Shown here one piece after another: positions 1 through 6,952 of a DNA stretch of 8,897 bases. The stretch is from positions 1-8,897 of the forward strand of contig JBCDCC010000091.1 of assembly GCA_039182435.1 (NCBI GenBank), in the 5' to 3' direction. The notes beneath the pieces were generated by a model. The model saw nothing but the letters and a program-made list of their open reading frames with translations. It searched no databases and was not told the origin of the DNA. The DNA comes from JBCCKC01 sp039182435. Lineage in GTDB: Bacteria; Verrucomicrobiota; Verrucomicrobiia; Opitutales; Coraliomargaritaceae. Numbering within the stretch: position 1 is the stretch's first letter; each line of letters opens with the position of its first letter. The translations under genes and the position numbers were made by a program.

Positions 1-1
1 G

Positions 2-61
2 GTTTGGGTGCGATCGGACGCATCATTCGAGGTTCAAAGACTGCTGATCGAGGTCAAGTGA
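2..61 (+). CDS. possible C-terminal tail of an upstream gene (partial)
   Basis: The second forward frame is open from the window edge and ends in TGA at 59-61. It gives a 19-residue tail ending in RLLIEVK, with a codon pattern resembling the neighbouring genes. No family can be recognised from so little. The first forward frame is also open from the edge and runs further, to a TAG at 124-126, so the choice of frame is uncertain. If the tail is real, its gene is co-directional with the phospholipase D-like gene that starts at 153. Confidence 0.25.
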   Translation, partial: VWVRSDASFEVQRLLIEVK

Positions 62-138
62 CTTTCATGATTGGGGGAGTTCTAAAAGATGGGCTGTGCG
101 TATTATTAGTTGGCGACATAGCCTAGGTTCTGTTGATT

Positions 139-142
139 GGAG
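139..142 (+). promoter_or_regulatory. ribosome binding site for the PLD-like gene
   Basis: A GGAG core lies 10 nt before the ATG at 153. It supports that start over the longer in-frame GTG at 96, which would place charged and aromatic residues ahead of the hydrophobic N-terminal segment. Confidence 0.45.
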
Positions 143-152
143 CTGCAGACAT

Positions 153-1682
153 ATGAAGACAATTCTCTTGATCCTCTTTGGTGCGCTCTTGGGCATCGCT
201 CTGTTGCCCTATCTATTGGTTCGTCAACCAAAGATGCCGGAGGGCACGAATCTCGAAAGTGCACCTTTTCTCTTTGAGCGGGCGGAGCTCCTGATTGATC
301 ACACCCGTTACGATGAGGTGGCTGGTGAATATCTGCTCGAGCATCAAATATTTGACCGTATCTTGAAAGAGGTCCGCGAGGCGGAGACCTTTATCATCGC
401 TGATTTCTTCCTATGGAATCCATGGAAAGGCGGCATCGAAGGTGGCGGTGAACTTCGGGCGCTCTCGGGCCGACTGGCGGATGCGCTGATTTCAAAACGT
501 ATCCAGAATCCGAATATGCCGATCCTTGTGATTACGGATCCGATTAATCGCATTTACGGAGATCTGGCGCCTGAGTTCTTTGATCGACTCGCCAGCTATG
601 AGATTCCGGTCGTCTTCACAGATCTAAATCAATTGCCGGACTCCAACCGGATCTATGCCCCACAGGCGCGCTTCTGGGGTAAGTTCTTCGGTTCTGAGGA
701 GAAGGAGGAATCGAACCGGCTCCTGCCAAATCCCTTTGATGTGACGGGTGAGAAGTTGACGCTGGGTCAATTCGGCAGGCTCCTCTTTTTCAAAGCGAAT
801 CACCGGAAGGTGCTGGTGACTGGGCATCGTCGAGCAAACCCACGCTTGATCATCGGGAGCTTGAACCCGGCAGACGGCAGTGCGAATCACTCGAATCTCG
901 CGCTCTACGTCGAAGGTGCGGTCGCCAGTTTCGCGGGTAGTTCAGAGCTGGAGATCGCCAAGTGGTCTGCGCAGGACGCGGCAAATATCCATGAAGGGCT
1001 GGGACTCGAAGCGAGCAAAGCCATCCGCGCGATCGAGCAAGTGTTGTCTCCAATGGCGGCTTCGACTTTGGCCCTTGAAGGGCAGTCATCGATTACTTAC
1101 GTAAGTGAAGGTGCGATCCATGCGACCATTCTCGCCCAGTTGGAGGGTGCGCAAGCGGGTGCACAAATTGACCTAGGGCTCTTTTATTTCTCGGATCGCA
1201 AGGTTGTGCAGGCCTTGAAGGAGGCAATTAAGCGAGGCGTTGAGTTGCGACTCTTATTGGATGCGAATCGTGATGCCTTTGGCCGTGAAAAGAACGGCAT
1301 CCCGAACCGGATCGTGGCAGCGGAGTTGATGGAGCTGATCAATGAAGGGACGGTCGAGGTGCGCTGGGCGGCGACAAATGGAGAGCAATTTCATTCAAAA
1401 GTGATGCGTATCCGTGGACTGCGTCAGGATAGTCTGCTCCTGGGATCTGCGAATTGGACGCGCCGCAATCTAGCCAATCTGAATTTAGAGGCGAATGTCG
1501 TGGTGCGGAACGCTGCGTCAATCGGAGCACGTTTCGATAGCTATTTCGAGACGCTCTGGACGAATGGCGATGGCTATTTTGAGAGTCTGCCATATTCCGA
1601 TTGGGCTGAGAGTGGCTGGTCGCTGCGCTGGAAGTCTTGGCTTTACCGCTTCCAAGAATGGAGCGGCGCATCGACCTTCTAA
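153..1682 (+). CDS. membrane-anchored phospholipase D-like / cardiolipin synthase-like protein
   Basis: This 509-residue protein has two phospholipase D half-sites, like cardiolipin synthases and other PLD-superfamily phosphatidyl transferases. Residues 1-23 are a hydrophobic signal anchor (MKTILLILFGALLG...), so the enzyme domain probably lies in the periplasm or on the outer face of the inner membrane. The first half-site has H217-x-K219 and then GSLN at 235-238. The second has H414-x-K416 and then GSAN at 431-434, followed by an LNLE segment typical of the family. In both motifs the usual aspartate of HxKxxxxD is replaced, by G224 and by R421. The catalytic His and Lys pairs remain, so a phosphodiester-handling activity is still plausible. 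The ATG at 153 is preferred to the GTG at 96 because of its Shine-Dalgarno sequence and signal anchor. The gene converges on ribB with overlapping stop codons. The substrate is unknown: cardiolipin synthesis is possible but unproven, and a nuclease or another phosphatidyl transferase is the alternative. Confidence 0.85.
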   Translation: MKTILLILFGALLGIALLPYLLVRQPKMPEGTNLESAPFLFERAELLIDHTRYDEVAGEYLLEHQIFDRILKEVREAETFIIADFFLWNPWKGGIEGGGELRALSGRLADALISKRIQNPNMPILVITDPINRIYGDLAPEFFDRLASYEIPVVFTDLNQLPDSNRIYAPQARFWGKFFGSEEKEESNRLLPNPFDVTGEKLTLGQFGRLLFFKANHRKVLVTGHRRANPRLIIGSLNPADGSANHSNLALYVEGAVASFAGSSELEIAKWSAQDAANIHEGLGLEASKAIRAIEQVLSPMAASTLALEGQSSITYVSEGAIHATILAQLEGAQAGAQIDLGLFYFSDRKVVQALKEAIKRGVELRLLLDANRDAFGREKNGIPNRIVAAELMELINEGTVEVRWAATNGEQFHSKVMRIRGLRQDSLLLGSANWTRRNLANLNLEANVVVRNAASIGARFDSYFETLWTNGDGYFESLPYSDWAESGWSLRWKSWLYRFQEWSGASTF

Positions 1683-2797
1683 TTGAGGTCAACTTGCTCG
1701 ATGATCTCCAGGTCGTAGCCGTCGATCCCGACGACTCTTCGCTGGGTTGAGGAAAGCAAACGTATCTTCTTCAGGCCGAGATCGACGAGGATTTGCGCGC
1801 CGATGCCGTAGTCGCGGAAGTCCATTTTGCTTGGGCCGACTTCTTTGAGATCTGTGGTTTTTGCGCCTTCGATCACCCGGATGCCACCTTGCGGTTGTTC
1901 GATATAGAGGAGGACGCCGTGCTTCGCCTCGGCGATCATTTCGAGCGCGCTGGTGAGTGAAGAGTAGCCACCGAGTGCTTTGGAGCGGAAGATGTCGGTA
2001 AGGAGATTTTCGCTTTGGACGCGGACGAGGGTGGGCGCTTCGTTGAGCTGACCCATGCTGAGGGCGATGTGTTGGCGGTCATCGAGCACGCTGCGGAAGA
2101 TGTGGAGGTCGAAGGTGCCGAACTCTGACTCGAAGGGGCGGGTGAGCACGCGCTCGACGAGTTGATTGCGTGTGTGGCGGTATTCGATGAGGTCGGCGAT
2201 GGAGATGAGCTTGAGGTCGTGCTTCTTCTTAAATTCGACAAGATCGGGGAGGCGAGCGAGGCTGCCGTCTTCGTTGAGGATTTCGCAGATCACGCCGCTG
2301 GGATTGAGCCCGGCGAGTTGTGCGAGATCGACGGCGGCTTCGGTGTGGCCCGCGCGCTGGAGGACGCCGCCTGGCTTGGCGCGGAGGGGGAAGACGTGTC
2401 CCGGCTGGACGAGTTCTTCCAGCGCTGAGTTCGGATTGCCGAGGATACGGATGGTTTCTGCGCGGTCGAAGGCGCTGATCCCGGTGGTGATGCCTTCGGC
2501 GGCATCAACGGAAATAGCGAAGTCGGTTTGGTGAGACTCCCGGTTCTCGGAGGCCATGGGGTTGATCCCGAGGCGGCGGAGGTGAGGGCCTGTCATGGGC
2601 ACGCAAATGAGGCCCCGCGCGTGCAAAATCATCTGATTGACCGCTTCGGGAGTGACTTTGGCAGCGGCCATCACAAGGTCGCCCTCGTTCTCGCGGGCTT
2701 CGTCATCGGTTACGATCACCATCTTGCCATCAGCGATGTCCTTGATGGCGGACTCGATGCTATCAAATGTGTCTGGTTGCTCCTTTGCAGTTGTCAT
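1679..2797 (-). CDS. ribB: 3,4-dihydroxy-2-butanone 4-phosphate synthase with degenerate GTP cyclohydrolase II-like domain (RibBX-type)
   Basis: This 372-residue cytoplasmic enzyme makes DHBP from ribulose 5-phosphate, supplying the four-carbon unit of riboflavin. The RibB domain (about 10-205) looks complete. It has the acidic metal/substrate loop DDEARENEGD at 31-40, H134 in QPGHVFPL, RAGHTEAAVDL at 148-158, and E172. Residues about 215-372 align with GTP cyclohydrolase II: TLVRVQSE, RDYGIGAQIL and RLL are kept. The three zinc cysteines are N264, L275 and G277, and the QEGRGIGL catalytic loop has become QPQGGIRV at 301-308, so the catalytic arginine is glycine. The stretch before RDYG is also shortened. 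The C-terminal domain should therefore lack cyclohydrolase activity, as in the proteobacterial RibBX proteins. A functional RibA must be encoded elsewhere. The ATG at 2797 is chosen because RibB homology starts just after it. An in-frame extension to 2995 would run into the divergent phosphoesterase gene and looks non-coding. No strong Shine-Dalgarno sequence is visible. Confidence 0.92.
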   Translation of the reverse strand: MTTAKEQPDTFDSIESAIKDIADGKMVIVTDDEARENEGDLVMAAAKVTPEAVNQMILHARGLICVPMTGPHLRRLGINPMASENRESHQTDFAISVDAAEGITTGISAFDRAETIRILGNPNSALEELVQPGHVFPLRAKPGGVLQRAGHTEAAVDLAQLAGLNPSGVICEILNEDGSLARLPDLVEFKKKHDLKLISIADLIEYRHTRNQLVERVLTRPFESEFGTFDLHIFRSVLDDRQHIALSMGQLNEAPTLVRVQSENLLTDIFRSKALGGYSSLTSALEMIAEAKHGVLLYIEQPQGGIRVIEGAKTTDLKEVGPSKMDFRDYGIGAQILVDLGLKKIRLLSSTQRRVVGIDGYDLEIIEQVDLN

Positions 2798-2868
2798 TTT
2801 GTCTGTGGGATTACTCGCTAGTCCTTTATACTTTCCAAGAATGACTCCTGCGCAAACGTTAATCAGAG
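2798..2868. promoter_or_regulatory. divergent promoter region between ribB and the metallophosphoesterase gene
   Basis: This 71 bp spacer must hold the promoters of both divergent genes. An AT-rich core gives overlapping -10-like hexamers: TATACT on the + strand (2827-2832) and TATAAA on the - strand (2825-2830). Matching -35 elements are poor on both strands. The spacer is too short for an FMN riboswitch ahead of ribB, and none of its conserved features is seen. The call rests mainly on geometry. Confidence 0.3.
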
Positions 2869-3846
2869 ATGAGTTTAGAAGTGAATGCTGTGTCCGAGCA
2901 GCCTGAAGCCAGCAAAGTGGCCGCCTATGCGGCGCGTTTGGGCGAGGATGAGTTAGCGAGTCGGTTGGCGACGGAGAAGTGTCTGCGGGATTCAAGAGGA
3001 AAGGTGGAAGCGAGGGGGCTTTTCAAGTTGGAGCAGTTTTGCAACCTTTACTCAATGATCGGTCTTTGTATGAAAGTGACTGGCTTCTGGGGGCGGGCCC
3101 ATCGCAACTATTTTGACATTGTGGTGGAGGAAAACGAGGTGGTCTTGGACCGTTTGCCGAAGGCCTTTGATGGCTACCGTATCTTACAGGTGACGGATCT
3201 GCATGCGGACCTGCATCCCGATTTTCCGGAGGCGGTGAAGCGGGTGATTGCGCCGCTCGATTTTGACTTGGTCCTAATGACGGGCGACTTTCGGACCTGC
3301 ACTTTCAGTGATCACAGCGGGGCGACGGCGGCGGCGATCGATATTTTGGCGGGACTGGAGCCATCGTGTGTCGGGGTTTTGGGGAATCATGACTCGATTG
3401 AGAAAGTGCCGGCTCTAGAAGAGGCCGGGATACAGATGCTGTTGAATGAGCATACCTATTTGGAGAGGGAGGGTGAGCGACTTTATCTGGTGGGGATCGA
3501 CGACCCGAATTTTTATAAGACGCATAATTTCGAGCGCGCTTTGACGGGTGTGCCGGAGACGTCGTTTAAGCTGCTACTCTCTCATTCGCCTGAGACCTAT
3601 AAGGAGGCGAATGCGCTGGGTTTTGATTTCTGTCTTTCCGGTCACACGCATGGGGGCCAGATCTGCCTGCCGGGTGGTATCGTCGTCGTGCATGATGGGA
3701 GTAGCCCGCGTCATCTGCTCGCGGGTCCATGGCGCGAAGGCAATTTGAAGGGCTACACCGGGCGCGGGACTGGGGCGACTGGCTTGCCGGTGCGCTTGAA
3801 TTGTCCGGCGGAGGTGACGATCCATACCTTGCACTGCGCTCGCTAG
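2869..3846 (+). CDS. calcineurin-like metallophosphoesterase (YkuE/YaeI-type)
   Basis: This 325-residue protein of the calcineurin-like phosphoesterase superfamily carries the full dinuclear metal-site set: D110 and H112 (TDLHAD), D140 (TGDF), N173-H174 (GNHD), H239 (LSHSPE), and H259 with H261 (SGHTHGGQ). The GHTHGGQ motif followed by a LP-G segment, and the C-terminal G-W/GYTGRGTG/PVRLN run, place it with the YkuE/YaeI-like group, some members of which act on lipid-linked or envelope substrates. It has no signal peptide or clear transmembrane segment. Residues 1-60 are a charged, helix-rich extension, then a mildly hydrophobic stretch (about 57-75) might touch a membrane. The start is uncertain: the ATG at 2869 has only a weak GAG upstream, and M63 (3055) is an in-frame alternative, but the region before the catalytic domain looks coding. 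The gene is followed at once by hrpB, 15 nt downstream, and is probably co-transcribed with it. The substrate cannot be told from sequence. Confidence 0.88.
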   Translation: MSLEVNAVSEQPEASKVAAYAARLGEDELASRLATEKCLRDSRGKVEARGLFKLEQFCNLYSMIGLCMKVTGFWGRAHRNYFDIVVEENEVVLDRLPKAFDGYRILQVTDLHADLHPDFPEAVKRVIAPLDFDLVLMTGDFRTCTFSDHSGATAAAIDILAGLEPSCVGVLGNHDSIEKVPALEEAGIQMLLNEHTYLEREGERLYLVGIDDPNFYKTHNFERALTGVPETSFKLLLSHSPETYKEANALGFDFCLSGHTHGGQICLPGGIVVVHDGSSPRHLLAGPWREGNLKGYTGRGTGATGLPVRLNCPAEVTIHTLHCAR

Positions 3847-3849
3847 GAG
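3845..3849 (+). promoter_or_regulatory. hrpB ribosome binding site overlapping the upstream stop codon
   Basis: AGGAG sits 12 nt before the hrpB ATG, a slightly long spacing. It shares two bases with the TAG stop (3844-3846) of the phosphoesterase gene. Ribosomes ending on the first gene would therefore cover the initiation region of the second, which suggests translational coupling. Confidence 0.5.
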
Positions 3850-3861
3850 CGTGTCTGTTCG

Positions 3862-6405
3862 ATGAAGGCATTACCGATACATGAGGTTGCGGGTTCCATC
3901 GTCGATGGTTTGGCTTCGCTAGGGCGCGTCGTTTTGAGTGCGCCGACCGGGTCGGGTAAATCGACGCAAGTGCCGCAGATTTTAATCGATCAGGCGGGAG
4001 TCGAGGGGCAGGTCGTGGTGCTGCAGCCTCGGCGATTGGCGGCGCGTCTATTAGCGAAGCGTGTGGCGCAGCAGCGCGGTTGTGAACTCGGTAAGGAGGT
4101 CGGTTACCAAATCCGTTTTCACAATCGAGTGGGGCCTGAAACGCGGATCCGTTTTGCGACCGAGGCGATCCTTTTGCGGCAGATTTTGCAGGACCCTGAG
4201 CTGAAGGGGGTAGGTGCGATTGTCTTCGACGAGTTTCATGAACGGCATCTGACAAGTGACTTGAGTCTGGCTTGCGCCTTGCAATCGGTGCTGCGCGAGC
4301 GGCCCGATCTGAAACTTGTGGTGATGTCGGCCACGCTCGATACGGTCGCGCTGGTGGATTACCTGCAGCCTTGTGCGAAGATTGAGGCGTCCGGGCGGAT
4401 GTATCCGGTGGATGTGCGTTTTATGGGTGCGGGCTTGGGGCGGAATACGGCACCTGTTTGGGAGCGTGCGGCCAGCGCCTTTAGATCGGCGATGCGGGAT
4501 GGCGCGCAAGGTGATTTCCTAATTTTTATGCCCGGTGCGTTCGAGATACGGAAGACGATTGAGGCGATTGAATCCTTGCCGGAGTCGCGTCCTTTTGAGG
4601 TGTTGCCTTTGCACGGGGAGCTCCCTCCGGAAGCACAGGATCGGGCGGTAGCTTCGGGCGGTGGGCCAAAGGTGATCGTCTCGACGAACGTGGCCGAAAC
4701 GTCGATTACGATTGATGGTGTCCGCGTGGTGATTGATGGGGGACTGGCTCGGGTTGCGCGCTATGACCCGCAGCGCGGCGTGAATTCCATTCTGGTTGAA
4801 CCGATCAGCCAAGCGGCGGCGGAGCAGCGAAGCGGGCGTGCTGGCCGAACGGGGCCGGGGCTCTGCCTGTGCCTCTGGAGCGAAGCGGAACATGTGGCAC
4901 GTGCGGAACGTGACACAGCGGAAATCAAGCGTGTGGATCTGTCGGAGACGCTCTTAATGATGGCGGCATCTGGTATTAATGATCTGGATACGTTTCCTTG
5001 GTTCGAAATCCCGGAGGCACATGCCCTGCATCAAGCCGGTGAATTGCTTCGTGCGCTGGGTGCACTGAATGCGGAAGGTCATATTAGTGAAATAGGGGAT
5101 CGAATGTCGCGCTTCCCGTTGCATCCGCGCTTTGCGCGTCTCTTGCTCGAAGCGGGTGAGCGTGGGGTTTTGGAACCGATCACGCAGATTGCATCCTTTA
5201 GCCAAGGGCGACCTTTTTATCGTGCGTCGCGTGAGGATCGGATCCGGTCGGCGCAAATTCGAGAGATCGAAGATCATGCGGCCGAGGGGTCCGACTGCTT
5301 TGTGTTGTTGCGGGCCTTCGAACTGGCGCTCGGGGCTAAGTTCAATCTAGGGTTCTGTAAGGATCTAGGGATTCATGCCGGGGCGGCCCGGCAGGCACGA
5401 GACGTGGCGAGGCAACTTCTACAGCTCGCGCAGGCGCAGGGGATTCGTGATGCCGAGTTGCCTGATGGAGGTGAGGAGGCTGCGATCTGCAAGGCTTTGT
5501 TGGTCGCGTTTTCCGACCAACTTTGTAAGCGTAATGATCGGGGCACGCGCCGCTGCCGGATGGTGCGGGGGCGTTCGGGTGAGCTGCGGCGCGAGAGCGT
5601 GGTGGACGCGGAGTATTTCATTGCGGCGGAGATCGAGGAGCGGGAAGTGCGTGGGGATGTGACGGTGCTCTTGGGGATGGCGACGGAGGTGAAGTTGGCC
5701 TGGCTGTATGAACTTTTTCCGGATGATTTCTATGAGGGTGCGGCGACGGACTATGACAGTGAGTTGCGGCGGGTAGTTTCCCGAAAGGAGATCCGTTTTC
5801 GTGATCTAGTGCTCGAAACGAAGGAAGCCGCGGAGGTGGATTTAAACGAAGCGGCTGAGTTGTTGGCCGCGCAGGTGGTGGAAGGAAATCTTAAGCTCAA
5901 GCTTTGGGACAGCTCGGTCGAAGCGTGGATCGCACGGGTGAATTTTGTGGCCAAGCATTGCCCGGAAACGGAGATCGCAGCGATCAATGCGGAGGCGCGC
6001 AGACTCTTGGTGGAGCAAATTTGTGAAGGGGCTTCCAGCTACAAGATGATCAAGGATCGTCCTGTCCTGCCGGTGGTCAAGGAGTGGATCAGTCCGGAGC
6101 AGATCTATTATATCGAGCATTACGCGCCGGAGTATCTGGAACTGCCGCGCAAAAAACGCCCTGCGAAGATCCATTATGAGGCGGATGGTCGCGCGGTGAT
6201 CGCCTCGAAGTTACAGGATTTTTATGATGTGCCTGGATCGGACTTACGCATCGCAAACGGAGCGGTCGGACTGCTGGTGGAGCTGCTGGCGCCGAATGGC
6301 CGTCCGGCGCATTTGACTGATGATTTAGATGGTTTTTGGAGCGGTGCGTATGCGCATGTGCGCAAGGAGCTGGCGGGTCGCTATCCGAAGCATGAATGGA
6401 GGTAG
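3862..6405 (+). CDS. hrpB: ATP-dependent RNA helicase HrpB
   Basis: This 847-residue DExH-box superfamily 2 helicase is close to the usual length of about 800-840 for HrpB. The motifs run in order: Walker A GSGKS at 30-34 (APTGSGKS), the DEFH box at 123-126 (the HrpB-typical variant of DEAH), SAT at 156-158, NVAETS at 276-281, and QRSGRAGR at 322-329. A helicase-associated (HA2-like) region lies at about 370-470. The HrpB-specific C-terminal domain spans about 740-847, with the conserved end FWSGAY...GRYPKHEW. Family knowledge: HrpB is a cytoplasmic NTP-dependent helicase whose physiological role is poorly defined in most bacteria. The E. coli protein continues for a further proline-rich and basic tail after RYPKHxW, whereas this one stops one residue later. 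The start is fixed by an AGGAG sequence and by Walker A homology beginning about 25 residues in. It is the second gene of a pair with the metallophosphoesterase. Confidence 0.95.
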   Translation: MKALPIHEVAGSIVDGLASLGRVVLSAPTGSGKSTQVPQILIDQAGVEGQVVVLQPRRLAARLLAKRVAQQRGCELGKEVGYQIRFHNRVGPETRIRFATEAILLRQILQDPELKGVGAIVFDEFHERHLTSDLSLACALQSVLRERPDLKLVVMSATLDTVALVDYLQPCAKIEASGRMYPVDVRFMGAGLGRNTAPVWERAASAFRSAMRDGAQGDFLIFMPGAFEIRKTIEAIESLPESRPFEVLPLHGELPPEAQDRAVASGGGPKVIVSTNVAETSITIDGVRVVIDGGLARVARYDPQRGVNSILVEPISQAAAEQRSGRAGRTGPGLCLCLWSEAEHVARAERDTAEIKRVDLSETLLMMAASGINDLDTFPWFEIPEAHALHQAGELLRALGALNAEGHISEIGDRMSRFPLHPRFARLLLEAGERGVLEPITQIASFSQGRPFYRASREDRIRSAQIREIEDHAAEGSDCFVLLRAFELALGAKFNLGFCKDLGIHAGAARQARDVARQLLQLAQAQGIRDAELPDGGEEAAICKALLVAFSDQLCKRNDRGTRRCRMVRGRSGELRRESVVDAEYFIAAEIEEREVRGDVTVLLGMATEVKLAWLYELFPDDFYEGAATDYDSELRRVVSRKEIRFRDLVLETKEAAEVDLNEAAELLAAQVVEGNLKLKLWDSSVEAWIARVNFVAKHCPETEIAAINAEARRLLVEQICEGASSYKMIKDRPVLPVVKEWISPEQIYYIEHYAPEYLELPRKKRPAKIHYEADGRAVIASKLQDFYDVPGSDLRIANGAVGLLVELLAPNGRPAHLTDDLDGFWSGAYAHVRKELAGRYPKHEWR

Positions 6406-6491
6406 TTGTGCTCGGGTGGTTTGTTTTCTTACCGCGAAGAGGCACGAGAAGTGTGTGAAAGGGGCTTCTGAAAAGAGTATTGTTTTGGGGT
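6406..6491. other. convergent intergenic spacer
   Basis: These 86 bp lie between the ends of hrpB and the M15 peptidase gene, so transcription from both sides must stop here or cross. I see only a weak 5 bp inverted pair (AGAAG/CTTCT) with a 13 nt loop and no clean U-run. No convincing intrinsic terminator can be called. Confidence 0.4.
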
Positions 6492-6950
6492 TTAGACTGT
6501 GTCCGAATAGTAGCACCAATGCCAAGGCTCGTAGATGATGCCGTATTGGTTGTCTCTTGGGTAGCTGAGTCTAAAGCCGTATTGAGCGGCGTGGGTTTGG
6601 AGCCATTGAAAGGCGGGAGTCGATTCGAAGCTTGCGTCGAGTGGAGGTGAGCCTTCGGTGCCGATATCGATAGCTCTGCCGGAATGGTGCTCGCTGTAGC
6701 CGGCGGGTGCATTGACTCGATAGATCTCTGGATCGGTGATGCCGCGTTCTTGTTTCGCTGCGATGATTGCCGCCTGCCTGCGGATGCTGCGAAAGGCAGA
6801 GACGATTCTAAGGTCGACCTGCGCGGCTCGGGCAGCGGCCTTAATTTCGAGCCAAGCCTTAGCGGTCTGCGGCTCTAGTTGAAACTCTTGGTCTTCGTCA
6901 TGGATAGAGACCAAGTTCTGGGCTTCCTTGATCGCGGGGAGCGGGCGCAT
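6492..6950 (-). CDS. M15-family D-alanyl-D-alanine carboxypeptidase (VanY/LdcB-like)
   Basis: This 152-residue zinc peptidase domain is of the VanY/LdcB (M15B) type, which trims the stem peptide of peptidoglycan. It has the SAFRS segment at 51-55, the zinc motif SxHxxGxAxD as SEHHSGRAID at 86-95 (H88 and D95), and the terminal EPWHW at 141-145 (catalytic E141, third zinc ligand H144). The whole protein is essentially the catalytic domain, with no signal peptide, lipobox or transmembrane segment. That is odd for an enzyme whose usual substrate is outside the cytoplasm. The ATG at 6950 begins 2 nt after the ispD stop. A GTG at 6995, overlapping ispD, would add 15 residues (MLARSKPQPAVRLLK) but still give no signal peptide. 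The gene is last in the pyrF-ispD operon and has only a weak Shine-Dalgarno sequence, so it is probably translated by coupling to ispD. D,D- versus L,D-specificity cannot be read from sequence. Confidence 0.85.
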   Translation of the reverse strand: MRPLPAIKEAQNLVSIHDEDQEFQLEPQTAKAWLEIKAAARAAQVDLRIVSAFRSIRRQAAIIAAKQERGITDPEIYRVNAPAGYSEHHSGRAIDIGTEGSPPLDASFESTPAFQWLQTHAAQYGFRLSYPRDNQYGIIYEPWHWCYYSDTV

Positions 6951-6952
6951 TT

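Noticed and set aside
96..152. Longer start (GTG at 96) for the PLD-like protein
   Set aside because: It would bury the hydrophobic anchor behind 19 unrelated residues, whereas the ATG at 153 has a GGAG sequence 10 nt upstream.
2798..2868. FMN riboswitch ahead of ribB
   Set aside because: The spacer is too short for the aptamer and none of its conserved sequence elements is visible.
2798..2995. N-terminal extension of ribB to 2995
   Set aside because: RibB homology starts after the ATG at 2797. The extension is Pro/Ser/Thr-rich, overlaps the divergent phosphoesterase gene, and contains no domain.
3566..4255. A 229-codon - strand open frame antisense to the phosphoesterase and hrpB genes
   Set aside because: It is Arg/Pro/Ser/Ala-rich with no motif, and both opposite genes are unambiguous.
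6447..6469. Inverted pair AGAAG/CTTCT as a terminator between hrpB and the M15 gene
   Set aside because: There are only 5 base pairs with a long loop and no proper U-run on either strand.
6089..6712. A 207-codon - strand open frame across the hrpB end and the M15 gene
   Set aside because: It is compositionally biased (His/Pro/Ser/Thr), spans two real genes in the wrong frame, and has no family resemblance.
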